Shown here piece after piece: positions 20,942-33,042 of a DNA stretch of 64,000 nucleotides (within the stretch, counting starts at the first letter, position 1; every line of letters begins with the position of its first letter). The stretch is taken from contig JAWZYV010001850.1 of NCBI GenBank assembly GCA_038373885.1, positions 1-64,000 on the forward strand, in the 5' to 3' direction. The position numbers and the translations under genes were made by a program. The DNA comes from Cheiracanthium punctorium. Taxonomy: Eukaryota > Arthropoda > Arachnida > Araneae > Cheiracanthiidae. A model generated the notes under the pieces. The model was not told the origin of the DNA, made no database searches, and saw only the letters and a program-made list of their open reading frames with translations.

Positions 20942-20947
20942 AACACT
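20942..20947 (+). repeat. Right 6-bp target-site duplication AACACT
   Basis: Directly follows the last base of the right terminal inverted repeat and matches 7081-7086. The empty site before insertion would have read GGTAAT-AACACT-TTTTAT. Confidence 0.85.
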
Positions 20948-21983
20948 TTTTATGACAACCTGCGAAAAGCAAGGTAGTATAAGTCAAATGAATATTCTTT
21001 ATTCATTATGTCAGATTTCGAAAGCATTAAGTAACGAACTCCTACTGAATGCCAGCTTTTAGTTTCCCCTCTTAACATATGTTCGTAGATACTGTAGTAC
21101 AGTTTACTATTAAAATGCCTTTACGGATGACCATAACGTGACCTATATCTTTCCTGTTATTCACAGTCTCAATTTTTAAGTAGATGCGTTTTTGTAAGAT
21201 CTAACAAAGATTGAATTTCATTCGTATTCAATTTTATTTTCGTTGTGGGTCTGTTTGCGTGAATACGTGAATATTCGAAATTTTCAAAAGGTACGTGCCT
21301 TGTTAAGGAAAGCATTGTAAATGTGTTTGTGTTTCATATTTGACAGAAAACAAGAAGGAAATTTTTTTGCTTTGGTTGCTGTGAGACTCGATGCAGAAAT
21401 GACACTTGCCGTCAGGTTTGTCCTATTTGAGTATAGAGAGTTTGCATAAGTCAATTGGTTAAGTTTATTTTCAGTTTAAGAGTTTACATTGCTGCACCAG
21501 CTTTCGTAGCTCACTGAAAAAAACGTTTTGTTGAATCAACAAATTTATCCGGTTGAAATAAGGCCAACGAAAGTTTTGTGAAATTAGCTATATTATTTTG
21601 TTAAAATTATTTGGTTATTTCAGAAATGCATTTTGTCAATTTAACCTACGAATTTTGTTAAAATAAACAAACATTTTGTTAATTTAACAAAACTATTTAA
21701 CTTTTTGTTTAAACGGTGTATTTGGTTAAAATGAACCCGATTATTTGTTTGAATTAATATTTTTTTTTGTTTATTGGTATGCTCATACCTCCTTTAACAA
21801 AATTATTTTGTTGATTTTACTATATTTTTTTAACCCATAAACAGTTGGTTGAAAGTTTCAGAGGTAAAGTGAATTAAATATCTGTTCAGCAAAATTTACA
21901 GTTTTATTTGGGTGCTTTTATATATATCTACAAGATTAATTTTATTAAATTCAACGTCAGCTGTTTTTTCTCCGCATTCTTAC

Positions 21984-21985
<2 letters not shown>
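20948..21985. other. No gene seen
   Basis: AT-rich flank. A stretch at 21515-21850 is dense in TTTTGTT/AACAAAA words and may be an old repeat, but no boundary can be shown. Confidence 0.4.

Positions 21986-22024
<39 letters not shown>
21986..22024. repeat. (TA)n(TG)n microsatellite
   Basis: A short TA run passes into about ten TG units immediately before the GC-rich block. Confidence 0.8.
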
Positions 22025-22025
<1 letters not shown>

Positions 22026-22089
22026 AACATTACAAATCAAAAGCCCACGAAAATCTCATTTTTCTGGAACTACGCAGTTTAATTCAGTT

Positions 22090-22612
22090 AGAACAAAGAA
22101 ATCCGCGTTCGAAAACTGCAATTACTACATGGTCCCTTGCAATTCCTTTGTAACTTTGTAGACGGTCCCGGCAGCCAGCCACAAAGGCGTCTTAAAAGCC
22201 CTATCAAACGCTGGAAATACCGCTGCGCAGTTTTAGCTTGTGGCCAATAATTGCGATGATTTTTGGTTATGTGACACGTCCTTAGAAGGTGATAAAAGCG
22301 GATGCATCATCCCAGGAGCAGACTTTCCGCGTGACGCAGCTGCTAAGAAAAGATGTATCCTGTCATCCAATAAAATCATGTAATCGCAGTCGGAGTTCTA
22401 CTCATTTTCCGCCGAGCGCTCCCGGCGTTTGCCGGACAGCGACGATAAGCCGCCAACAGCCTCGACCCATCCGGCCCGGATTCTGCAATGGCGACTCTAA
22501 TCCAGAGTTCCAAGCCGCCGTCTAATACCCAACGCCAGGAGACCTCAACACCCTCGCCATGCCTCTCCCTCTGGTCCACGACTACACAGCACTCCATTAG
22601 CGCCCTAATACT
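22090..22612. other. GC-rich island, possible solo LTR or retroelement fragment
   Basis: Markedly higher GC than its surroundings, with overlapping 70-80-codon frames on both strands (22289-22525 +, 22376-22597 -) that match nothing I recognise. The unit could run from TGTAACATTAC near 22023 to AATACTACA near 22614, a TG...CA pattern as in LTRs, and both edges meet microsatellites. No target duplication or primer-binding site is visible, so this is only a suggestion. Confidence 0.3.
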
Positions 22613-22613
22613 A

Positions 22614-22640
22614 CATATATATATATATATATATATATAA
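22614..22640. repeat. (TA)n microsatellite
   Basis: Uninterrupted TA dinucleotides bordering the GC-rich island. Confidence 0.8.
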
Positions 22641-22649
22641 GCAGATATT

Positions 22650-24044
22650 TTTCAAAGAATTTGAAAAAAACAGTTTTAAAATTATTACTTTAGTGTTACA
22701 TTTTTATAAAGATTTTAGACTAAATGACGCGTTTCGAAACGTATCTCAAGTATCTCTGAATTGCTTGATGCTTTGACTTTTCGCAAACAGATCTTTGAAA
22801 CATTTGTTCTTACAAATGTCCGTGTTTAATTTACAGATTCTGTTTGGCAATCGTAAGTGCTCATCAGTTTAATCCATCTGACCGTTCTAATGTGTGTCAC
22901 TTCAGATACATTAATCCTTGTTCCTTCTATTGACATATTTAACTAACATCTTTATACGGCGTGCTTAGTTTGGATGCAGCATCGTAAAACTTATCTTATT
23001 TTGGGAAATCAGAATTAAAATGTAACGAATGTCGTTCCAGACAGCGGCTCTCGCTTAATTTTGATAAATGCAGGTGAAAGTCATTTTCTAAAGAGGAATG
23101 TTTTGGAAAGTATTTGAACTATGAACTGTATGTTTTCACTGCGAGATAAATCTTTTAACTTAAATAAACGTTTATATTCATATTTAAACTATTATTAATA
23201 CTTAACACATATCTAAGTGAATAACTAAGAGATGTGTGGATTTTATAAAGATGTTTGAACATGTTTGTTTAAACTTAGTTAAACAAACAATCCAAAAACC
23301 ATATGTATAGCTGTGTGTCTGAGTCATTTTACAACGGTGAATGATTTTAGAAAGGTGAAACGTCATATACTCATTTTATTGATATGATCGGCTTTGAAAG
23401 TGATTACAATTTTTCGTCAATCTGTCCACTGCGTTATTTTTATTTTTCGAACCATATTCGTTAAAAAAGTTGAAATATTTACTCATGCATTCATACAATT
23501 TTGCGTAACAAAAATATTAGGAAATATAGTCTGACAAATCATTCAAATTTTGCAAAAAATATTATTTTAAGAACACTGTTCAATTTATTTTATTACATCA
23601 TACATCAATTAAAAAGCATGAATGTTGAGTAAAACGAGGTCATCGATTGCTTTTAGATCGTTTTTCTGCAGTTGCTCTGCCTTCAAATACATTTAACATT
23701 CAATCTGAAATTTCGCATAAATTCGCCTAATATTTATTCCTTTGCATGCAGTTTTAAATGTGATGCTAAATTAAGTTAAGTTGTTATTTCAAAATTTAGC
23801 ACTGTAAATTAAGTTAATTTACTATTTATACATTATTTATATTTTCTATTTGTTAATCAGAGAATGATAATCTAAAAATGACAAATTAATTTAGTCGTTA
23901 TAGATTATACTTTTTTACACTTTCTTTTGAGGAAAAAACTATTCTTAATATTAATAGATGAAGCATAAACTAGAACAACTCAAATCGGTTATTGATTTTC
24001 TTTAGGGCATAGAATAAATCAAAAGCTTATATAACATATTTATA
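22650..24044. other. No gene seen
   Basis: AT-rich DNA without a supported frame, RNA or repeat boundary. Confidence 0.5.
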
Positions 24045-24487
24045 CAGGGTGAATCTAAACTCTTGTGCAAAACTTTAAGGGGTGATAGGACACATAATAA
24101 GGAATCAGAATCACATAGCAATGTGGGGTCATAAACGCAGTTTTCACTTAACCGGTAATAATCACTTTGTGAAAAGTATTGAAGTGTTCGTCTAATTTCT
24201 TAACCAAGTTTCATAAACAATAGGCTCGTCTCCAAAAATTTCATCCGTGAAATGAAATAGAATTTTTATACTATGAATTTTAGTCTTCTGTTTTCGGAGA
24301 AAAATACATTAGTTTCTGACGAACAATGGTCGGAAAGTGCACTGTTGTTTCAGCCCTTTTTCCAAAGTGATTATTAATAGCTGCATGAAGACGATGTTGG
24401 CGACCTCACATTGCTATGTGATTCTGATTCCTTATTATGTGCCCTATTACCTCTTAAAGTTTTGTTCAAGAGTTTAGATTCACCCTG
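24045..24487. mobile_element. Tc1/mariner-type MITE with TA target
   Basis: Starts CAGGGTGAATCTAAACTCTTG after TA (24043-24044) and ends with its near-perfect reverse complement ...TTTAGATTCACCCTG before TA (24488-24489). The inverted repeats extend about 90 bp (24045-24135 and about 24392-24487) and include AAGGAATCAGAATCACATAG. 443 bp, no transposase; TA duplication and CAGGGTG tips fit mariner-derived MITEs. Confidence 0.85.
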
Positions 24488-24489
24488 TA

Positions 24490-25730
24490 TATTTTGCTAT
24501 GTAGGCAAATACTAATTTTTAAAAACCTAGTACTATTACATTACAAGAAATATGATGAAAGTGATAATATTATTAGTGATATTAATTTGAGAATGCATGT
24601 ATTACAAATCTCACGAAAACGAATTGAATGAATAAATATTTTTTTAAATAACACTTTTCCCCCAAAGATACAAAATTCTATTATATGACATAACAATAAT
24701 TAAAAATTTAAATAAAAAATGGTAAAGTGTCTGGGAGGATGAAATGGATTAAATAAGAATTTCGGTTCAGATCATTAACCTCATTTTACAGTTATAAAAC
24801 AAATAATTCAAATTTCAGTATTGTCTGCAAAAGCCGTGACGCACAATTGTATATGCATTTATGAAACAGACAGATAATTTACAAATGCCCATTGTAGTGT
24901 TCATATTTTATGAGTATTAAAACTTTATAAAGTTTAAGTTTATATGTTTCCGGTTCATAATACTATGCTAGGGTATGAATGATAGGTCATATGACTATAT
25001 TTGATTATTTATAGAACATTTTATTCTTATAAAAATCTATTAATCAAAGAAACTTTTATTTTAATTTTATTATTTTTTATAGCAAAAATAATTTTGACAT
25101 CAGATTGTTATAAAATTTCTTTGTTAGATCAGAGTATTTTAAAGTGGTTTAATTTTATGACTTAATAATTATAATAAAAAATTCCAAATATTCCTGCATA
25201 AAATCTCATATTGAATGTGAGAATAATATTTCAGTAGAATAATCCCTTTATTATACTCTTATAAACATATAATTTCATATTTGTTTCTCAGGTAAATGGA
25301 AAGTATTGCCTCTTTTATTTTATCAAGACTAATTTTTCATAGTTCAGTATGAACTTGGAGAATTTACTTACTGCATATTTATGAATCCATATTGAATTTA
25401 TGTAAAATAAAGTATGCTATCTGAATTTGAAACATTTGAAAATTTTATTATTTAAGCAATGACTCATTTATTCATTAGAGAATATTTACCCTCCTACAGT
25501 TAAACCCTATGTTATGCAGATTAGCTTGAAAAATAAAACGTGTTTCACGTGTGTAAAACGTTCAGGGGAAAACGCAAGTATTTTACTTGCATTTTAATAT
25601 GTGAGCACATAGCAATACCGAAGATCTTGTACAAAGAGTCTTTCATTTATTTCCTTTAATCGTCGTTATTTTTGGATCTCGTGAACATTTAATCTGTTTC
25701 CCTCAGTATATTCCGTTGTTTATATTTAAA
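24490..25730. other. No gene seen
   Basis: AT-rich, featureless by eye. Confidence 0.5.
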
Positions 25731-26690
25731 ACTAGCTGAAGTACCCGTTCTTCGCACGGGATTGAATGGACTTTTTGATATTACGATTTGTGGTGATTAC
25801 TATTCATTGTAATAAAGAGATATAGCAAAATGGATATCGCATTATATTGTGTTCAATAACCATGCATACCGAATTTCAAGGCAATCGTTTGTACGGCGCA
25901 GAAGGCCATGCGGCGTAGCGCAATCTAGTGGCGAGTTTTAGCAAAACGGATACGGCGAAAATATTCTTCGCATTCAGATATCGATGAATACGAAATTTCA
26001 GGACGATCGGCTGGACAGCCCTGAAGTTCATGTGTTGACACGACATCAAACGCGAAACTCTTCCCCGTGTTCAAATATCTATGTATACCTATTTTCATAG
26101 CGATCACTTGCACAGTCAAGAAGTGATACACTGCAGCGCCATCTAGTGGTTAATTAAAGTAATGATTTGCTACAGTGCCGTCAAGTGGCGAGTTATAGCA
26201 AAATGGATAACGCCAAAATATTCTCATTGTTCAAATAGCTATGTATACTGATTTTCATAGCGACCGTTTGAATGGTCAAGAATTTGGCCTGCTGCAGCGT
26301 CATCTAGTGGCGAGTTAAAATAATAATGCATTGCAGTGCCATCTAGTGGTGAGTAACATGAAAAGGAACACAGTTAGAATATATTCTTCGTGCTGAAATG
26401 TGTAAGTATAAGAAATTTTATGCCGACCGGTCGAACGGTATAGAAGTTGATGCGTTGCAGCGCCATTTAGCGGCAAGTTACAGCAAAAGGGATAGTGAAA
26501 AATATTCTCCGTGTTCTAATATCCGCGTGTACTGAATTTCATCGAAATCAGTTGGACGATATTCGTATACCAAAAGGCTAAACGGAATAGAATTTGACGT
26601 TCTGCTGCGCCACCTGGTGGCAAGTTAGAGGAAAACGGATAGCATAAAAAGCTTCTCCATTATAAAAGACTTAGGTGAACCAAATTTGAT
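25731..26690 (+). repeat. Degenerate tandem repeat/retroelement tail with CATCTAGTGGCGAG motifs
   Basis: Begins ACTAGCTGAAGTACCCG and a small hairpin (CCCGT...ACGGG, 25744-25760), a motif common at the ends of arthropod retroelement-related repeats. The following 900 bp is a decaying tandem array: a CATCTAGTGGCGAGTTA-like core at about 25922, 26140, 26185, 26300, 26338, 26462 and 26608. The cores are mostly followed by TATAGCAAAAxGGATA and TATTCTTCGTGTTCAAAT segments, then a TTTCATAGCGACCG segment. Units are irregular (about 40-180 bp). No coding potential. Confidence 0.65.
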
Positions 26691-26952
26691 GGTGCAACGG
26701 TGCTCAACGGTGCTGGAGTTTTTCAACCTCATACACACATACCAACATTCATTTTTATCTATAACCAGTGTCATTATATATCCCAGTCTCAAATAAAATC
26801 CAGTTTCAAATTTTAACGTCGCCAAAGTGCCAACATACGCCATTTTGCAAGCGTTTTTTCAGGAAATCATTCGAAGCATTGACTTAGCAGCAATCAATAT
26901 GGGAAATAGTTCGACCACGAAAAAGTAAAGCAAGCCTTTTTTTGAAAGTGGA
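26691..26952. other. No gene seen
   Basis: Short spacer between two repeats. A 72-codon minus-strand frame crosses 26625-26843 but shows no recognisable similarity. Confidence 0.4.
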
Positions 26953-27790
26953 ATCCCTTAATACAGCCGAATTTTTTAAAATTATCAACTATAACGTGTT
27001 TTATTCATCGTTACTCCGATGTACTAAATGAGAAGATTTCAACTTTCTGAAATTTGGCGGAATTCCCCCAACTTATATCAATGTACTCATTTGGCGAGAA
27101 TTCTGTAGATAGATCGCTTGAAATCCCTTAACAACTGCATTATTTCTTCACGGATCATTAAAATTTAACGCTTTATTCTAATAAAACCTTTGCACTTGTT
27201 TTCAAAAATCTATTTCCTTAAGCTCTCAATAAATTGCGCCAAGCCCAAATCTGTGCAAACCGCTAGAACTCACTTCCTCAAAATCGGCATTTGAACCATT
27301 CTATTTTTTCGCCAAACTAAAAAAAATTTACCTATTAGCCTCCGAAATCTTCAATTCTTATTGTATTGCGTATAAAACATTTCATTCCTGCTCCGATTTA
27401 CCATGCACACGATATTATAATTAAAAAAATAAATAACCTTACGAATATAAACTAACAACAACAAAAAAAAAAACATTATTATTATTCTTTTATTTTTACT
27501 TTGAGAATTTAAAACATTTTATTCGGCAAAATCGCGACACATGGCAACCACGATCCTTATTTCACACTTTTTTCACTACAGGGGTTACAATTACGGAAAG
27601 CTTTTTGCGTGGAGAGCATAAAAAATCTCTTAAATTCCGGGAACGGGTGGACTTTCAAAGTTTTAAAGTGGACTACGATTTATTCTATATTATTTTACAT
27701 ATCTGTGCTAATTTTCAGGCCGATAGGTCCATTTTTGTGGATTTGTATACGAATCAAATCCGCAAACAAACAAACAAACAGAATTTATTA
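26953..27790 (+). repeat. Dispersed repeat, copy B
   Basis: Near-full copy of the repeat at 1-832, ending in four AAAC units at 27765-27780. It is followed immediately by a partial copy, making a tandem pair. Confidence 0.85.
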
Positions 27791-27792
27791 CA

Positions 27793-28459
27793 GCATTATT
27801 TCTTCACGGATCATTAAAATTTAACGCTTTATTCTAATAAAACCTTTGCACTTGTTTTTAAAAATCTATTTCCTTAAGCTCTCAATAAATTGCGCCAAGC
27901 CGAAATCTGTGCAAACCGCTAGAACTCACTTCCTCCAAATCGGCATTTGAGCCATTTTATTTTTTCGCCAAACTAAAAAAATTTACCTATTAGCCTCGGA
28001 AATCTTCAATTCTTATTGTTTTGCGTATAAAACATTTCATTCCTGCTCCAATTTCCCATGCACACGATATTATAATTAAAAAAAAATAACCTTACGAATA
28101 TAAACTAACAAAAAAAATCATTATTATTCTTTTATTTTTACTTTGAGAATTTAAAACATTTTATTCGGCAAAATCGCCACACATGGCAACCACGATCATT
28201 ATTTCACACTTTTTTCACTACAGGCGTTACAATTACGGAAAGCTTTTTGCGTGGAGAGCATAAAAAATCTCTTAAATTACGGGAACGGGTGGACTTTCAA
28301 AGTTTTAAAGTGGACTACGATTTATTCTATATTATTTTACATATCTGTGCTAATTTTCAGGCCGATAGGTCCATTTTTGTGGATTTGTATACGAATCAAA
28401 TCCACAAACAAACAAACAAACAAACAAACAAACAGAATTTCATTTTTATTTATAAGATT
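27793..28459 (+). repeat. Dispersed repeat, copy C (partial, in tandem with B)
   Basis: Starts at GCATTATTTCTTCACGG, equivalent to position 27137 in copy B, so the tandem period is 656 bp. Its AAAC tail (28406-28433) is longer than in the other copies, and it shares the terminal TTATTTATAAGAT with copy A. Tandem arrangement suggests unequal exchange or a satellite-like origin. Confidence 0.85.
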
Positions 28460-28499
28460 TTGAAACGGACGTTTCATTTTAATTAAGATGTTAACAAAC

Positions 28500-30685
28500 T
28501 AATTGAATGCTGCATTCTGTTACACATGCAAAGCAAACAAAAGCGGACACAGCCTAGCAGCAATACAAAAATAAGTGGGTGTGGCATCTTCAATCTATAC
28601 CTGATTGATGACAAAAGATTGACCAGAAATAAATTAAATTAATTTTAATTTTTTTTCTTATCTCTTATACTGTAAAATATAGCGTAATATGTAAATGGAA
28701 TTAATAATTATAATATTATGGTAATTGTCATTTTTATAAAAATTTGTACAATATTTTACTACCCATAATGATTGAATTACAGTTTTTCGTAACTTCTTAT
28801 GCTTTGTTTTAAGATATTAATACTTTTAAAAAATATAATTCACATATTATTATCATACAGTCAATGTCTCAAAACTACATAAGATAAACGGACCTAGATT
28901 TTTCGATAGAATTAATGTTAATTCAATGCAATAGTTAAATTTAAGAAAATGATTTTAAGTTCAGAATTAAATTTGGATTGGTCAGAAATAAATTTGGATC
29001 TTATTACTGGGAACATCTTTCCCATATATATAGATATGTAATGAAATTATAATCAATAAATTCTGAGTGATAGAATCTAAAGCTTTTCATTTATCGGCAT
29101 TTTAAAATCTCAACCATTTAGTCATTTCTTTACGCGAGGTTCTATCTCGCGATTGCCGGCCAGAGGTTGATGTATCAACCGTATATATTGAAGAATAAGC
29201 ATTAAGAAACCTCGTAAATTCAGAATTCCTTACCCACGCCTCATTTTTGGAGCAAACGTCAGAGTCTGGAAACCAGTTACCTAGGTTGCACGCCATGTAC
29301 TGTGATCTATCGCCTCGAATGGTAAGCGAAGTTCCCGCCTTAGAGGTCAGATGATATAGTATTTTTAAGGTGGTGCAACGAGAAGATAGGGATGATTCTT
29401 AGATTCTTAGAATTCATATTATTTTGGAATTTCTAAAGTATGTATGTCGACCTCTTCTTCGATGTAAGTTGATGACCGAATAGAATATTATGATATCTTT
29501 CGCATATTTTATTATTCTCATTTTTCATATATCTGTATATAATACAGTGTCCAAAAAAGGTGGTAATGGGTTTTAATTCTTTATATATTACAGTTAAATG
29601 GGCAATGTAAATTAAAAAAATGTTCAAAATAAGGTCGGAAATAAGTCTCCGCTAAGAAAAACTCCTCTCGTTAATTTTCAAAAAGTTATACTTTTTAAAT
29701 TTGTATACGACCCCCGTACAAAAAATTTCTTAGATAGCAAAACGTGCCCCATAAAATAATGAAGTGATATAAAAAATTTCAGCCTTAATCAAAAATAATC
29801 TCATAGATTTCTTAGAACACGGGGGCTATACATGATTTCGAATGCAAATGTTTATTAGTAGAGTGTACAAAAAATATTTCCATTCGTAATTTCTGTACAA
29901 TCCCTTAAATGCGGTCGTCCGACGTCATTCTTTCCATTCGAGAGCCTTTGAAAAGTCATTTAAGTCCGTATTTTTTTAGTCTTCACATCTGTGACACTCT
30001 TTAAAATATAAGTCTTAAATTTTGTATATCACCTTCCTATAGGTCACATTTTACTAACTAGGAACTTTTTTGTGCAATTTATTATGTTAAACCGTTGGAT
30101 CTTGTTAAACAAAACATCCTTATATATTGCAGCTGCACCCGAATCACTTTACTAATATTATTTTTGCATATTTTCAGCATTACAAATAATTCTTAAAATA
30201 TTTAATTGTGGAAATAATCTCATTTTTAAAGATATATAATATTACACTGAAAATTCTACGAACAAAACTGAAGTATCGGCACTGTTAGATATTTTATGCC
30301 GTTATCTGACGAGATTGACTTTTGATCGTGCTTATTTAATGTATAATAGTCTTACAGACTCGTCTTAGATGCGAATTAGTAGAGATTTTATTACAGAATT
30401 AAAATGTAATATGTGACATAGTTGAATCTATTCAAATATCAGGTGATTTAGGCGTTCAATCTTTATAAACCCGATTGCACGAATTTACTAAATTTGATAG
30501 CATATTTATTTCCCCCGGAGATTGGCTATTCCCAATTTACTGAATCTGATATGTAGAAAACAAATCTAGAAAAAATTATTCGAAAAAGTAAAGTATGTAA
30601 AAGTTTGGGATTCACAGAGCGTTCTGAACTTGCATAATTCTTTTAGACTTTCAGCCCTGATTAAAAAATTTCTCGTTCAATCAAA

Positions 30686-30738
<53 letters not shown>

Positions 30739-33042
30739 TTAAAATAGTGATACAATTTTTAATTAAAAAATAAAATTAATAATTGTGATTTCATAATTTT
30801 AGAGTATTTTTTTATCTAGAAACTAGGACATCTATTTTGTGCTATAGTATAGGTAATTGATGTGCAGTCAGTCGTGGACGCTGGGTTTGAAAGGATTAAG
30901 CAATTTTTATTGCTTACTTCATTTTAAGTATTACAGATAAAATTTTATTGAGACCAATACATGCATCTTTTCATGAGAAAAATATTTGTTGAAAGAATAA
31001 ATTATTTTTTGTTTTATACTTTTAAGAAAATTTTTCATAAATACTTTTGTATTTGATTAATTCATTTCTTTTATATGTTAACTTAACACGATACATTTAT
31101 CAAATTTTATACTCAGAATTATGATATATTTCTTTTAAATTAACAAAACTCTTTGTAAATCTAATTAAAAAATATTCATTTACAGGATTATTTTTGTCTA
31201 TCAACATGCCCGTTATCTTATTCCGTGTAAATACAGTAAAACTTCTTAAAGTTTATTTTCATAAAATGCATTTCATATACACATTATATAAATGCAGGTA
31301 TTAAATATGAGCTAATACGGAGTTTGCTTTATAAGTAAGTTAATTGTTACAAACACTTTAAAAATAAATAAAAATGAATTAATTTATATTAATTAACTTT
31401 TAAAAATCCCTGAAGAATTCATTAAAGAAGATGTAAATTTATATTTGAACGTATTTCTAATTTTTCTTTCTTCAATAATATTTTTAAAAATATATGCAAT
31501 TTCACCTGTATTTTTTAACTGTATTTTTTTTTCTCTTTCGCTACATATTTGCCAATTTTATTTAGTCATTGCGTGTTTTAGAAATGAAACACTAAAGATA
31601 ATATTTTACAAATTTATTAATTCTCAGTCAATTATCCACACGGTCACCGTATAAATACATTCTCAGTCAATTACCATTACAATAGCCCAAAATTTTAAAC
31701 TGCAATTAAGCATCCGTTTATTAGTTTGAATTCTAATTTTGATTAATAATGGCAAAGCATGCTACTTAAAAGTAAATCATTATAAATATCGCATTTACGG
31801 ATTTGCATGCACTGAAAATGGTACCGTATATTTAAATATTCCTTATAATGGCTTGGCTTGTTAGGTCAAAAAAGGATAATTAAAATGCAAAGAATTGAGT
31901 AAAATCAAATGAGATTTAATAATGATGGAGACTTTGGAACAAAACTTGTTAACGGTCATATTTACTATATTTTCACTAAATCAATTATAGTAAGTGTAAA
32001 ATTTATTTTAAGTACTTCTAAAACGCTATTTACATTGATTTATGACAAGTAACGTATGTAGGGTAACGAATCGTAAAGACACTCAGAAAAGTCGACATTT
32101 CTGCATCATACCCCAAATCTACCCTATTGGTAAATATATGTAGGCGTCTTCCGGTGGTTATCCCTAGCCGTCTTCCGGTGGCTAGTTAGTCACCGCTGAT
32201 GTCACTCCGAGTCATTTTCGATTTTTTGCCAGTAAATGGTTAACGGAATTGCTACAAAAAGCCTTCAAACACTTTTTAAGTATATCACTGCATAAACCCA
32301 GTTGTTAGAGAGTTTTAATAATAACTTTTCTGAAAATTTCGGATTGCTTCCTTCTGATTGGTTAAAAGTTTTAGCCTGAACAAAGCATTGTTTTGTGAAC
32401 GGCTGAAATTACTAATTGCAGGAAAGAATCGCACTTACAAAAGTAACTGTTTGGCAAGCTAGTTAACCACTAGCCAAATTTTATCTTTATTTTAAATACA
32501 TATATATACCTATATATAGAAATTTTTTAATCAGGGCTGAAACACACTTACTACAATTGGCTCATGTTTGCCACTGACTCGGGGAGAAAAGAACCACAGT
32601 ATTTTAAGCAAATTGGCATATCTCCATTTACCTCGCGAAACATCTCTACAGTGTATGTGATTCCCTCTTTAAAATGTTATACCCTTCTAAATATTTTAAT
32701 TTAGATTATGATGTCCGTACAAGATTCTCTTACACACTAGTCTAATAACAAGCAAAAGTATTTTATAACACCCTTAGACATCTTTTTATTCACCCGAATT
32801 TGCAACTTTTCTGAGGTATGAGGAGTTAATAATTTTTATTTTTTCGAACTCACACTAATAAATATCACTGGCCATCGACATTGCCAGGCGCAATGACGGA
32901 TTAAACGGGGGGAGCCGGAGGTTGGCTATCCACTCCGAGAAAAAAGAAATTAGTGTAAAAGATCTTGTTTTACTTCCATAAAATAAACGCATATGGGGGA
33001 AACTAAAAACTACCCCAGACCACGATAAAGCATATCAAGACA
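28500..33042. other. Long stretch without a recognised gene
   Basis: AT-rich DNA. It holds a (TA)n tract at 30685-30726 and a CAGTGTCCAAAAAAGGTGG motif at 29547 that could be one end of an old mariner-like element without a visible partner. A 64-codon minus-strand frame at 29102-29296 lies in a slightly GC-richer patch (29100-29360) and matches nothing I know. A GTCTTCCGGTGG duplication occurs at 32148 and 32169. Confidence 0.45.
30685..30736. repeat. (TA)n microsatellite
   Basis: Interrupted TA run with one CATA and GTATG variants. Confidence 0.8.

Noticed and set aside
29102..29296. Possible host exon in a slightly GC-richer patch
   Set aside because: No recognisable family and no clear paired splice sites; kept only as a note in the region entry.
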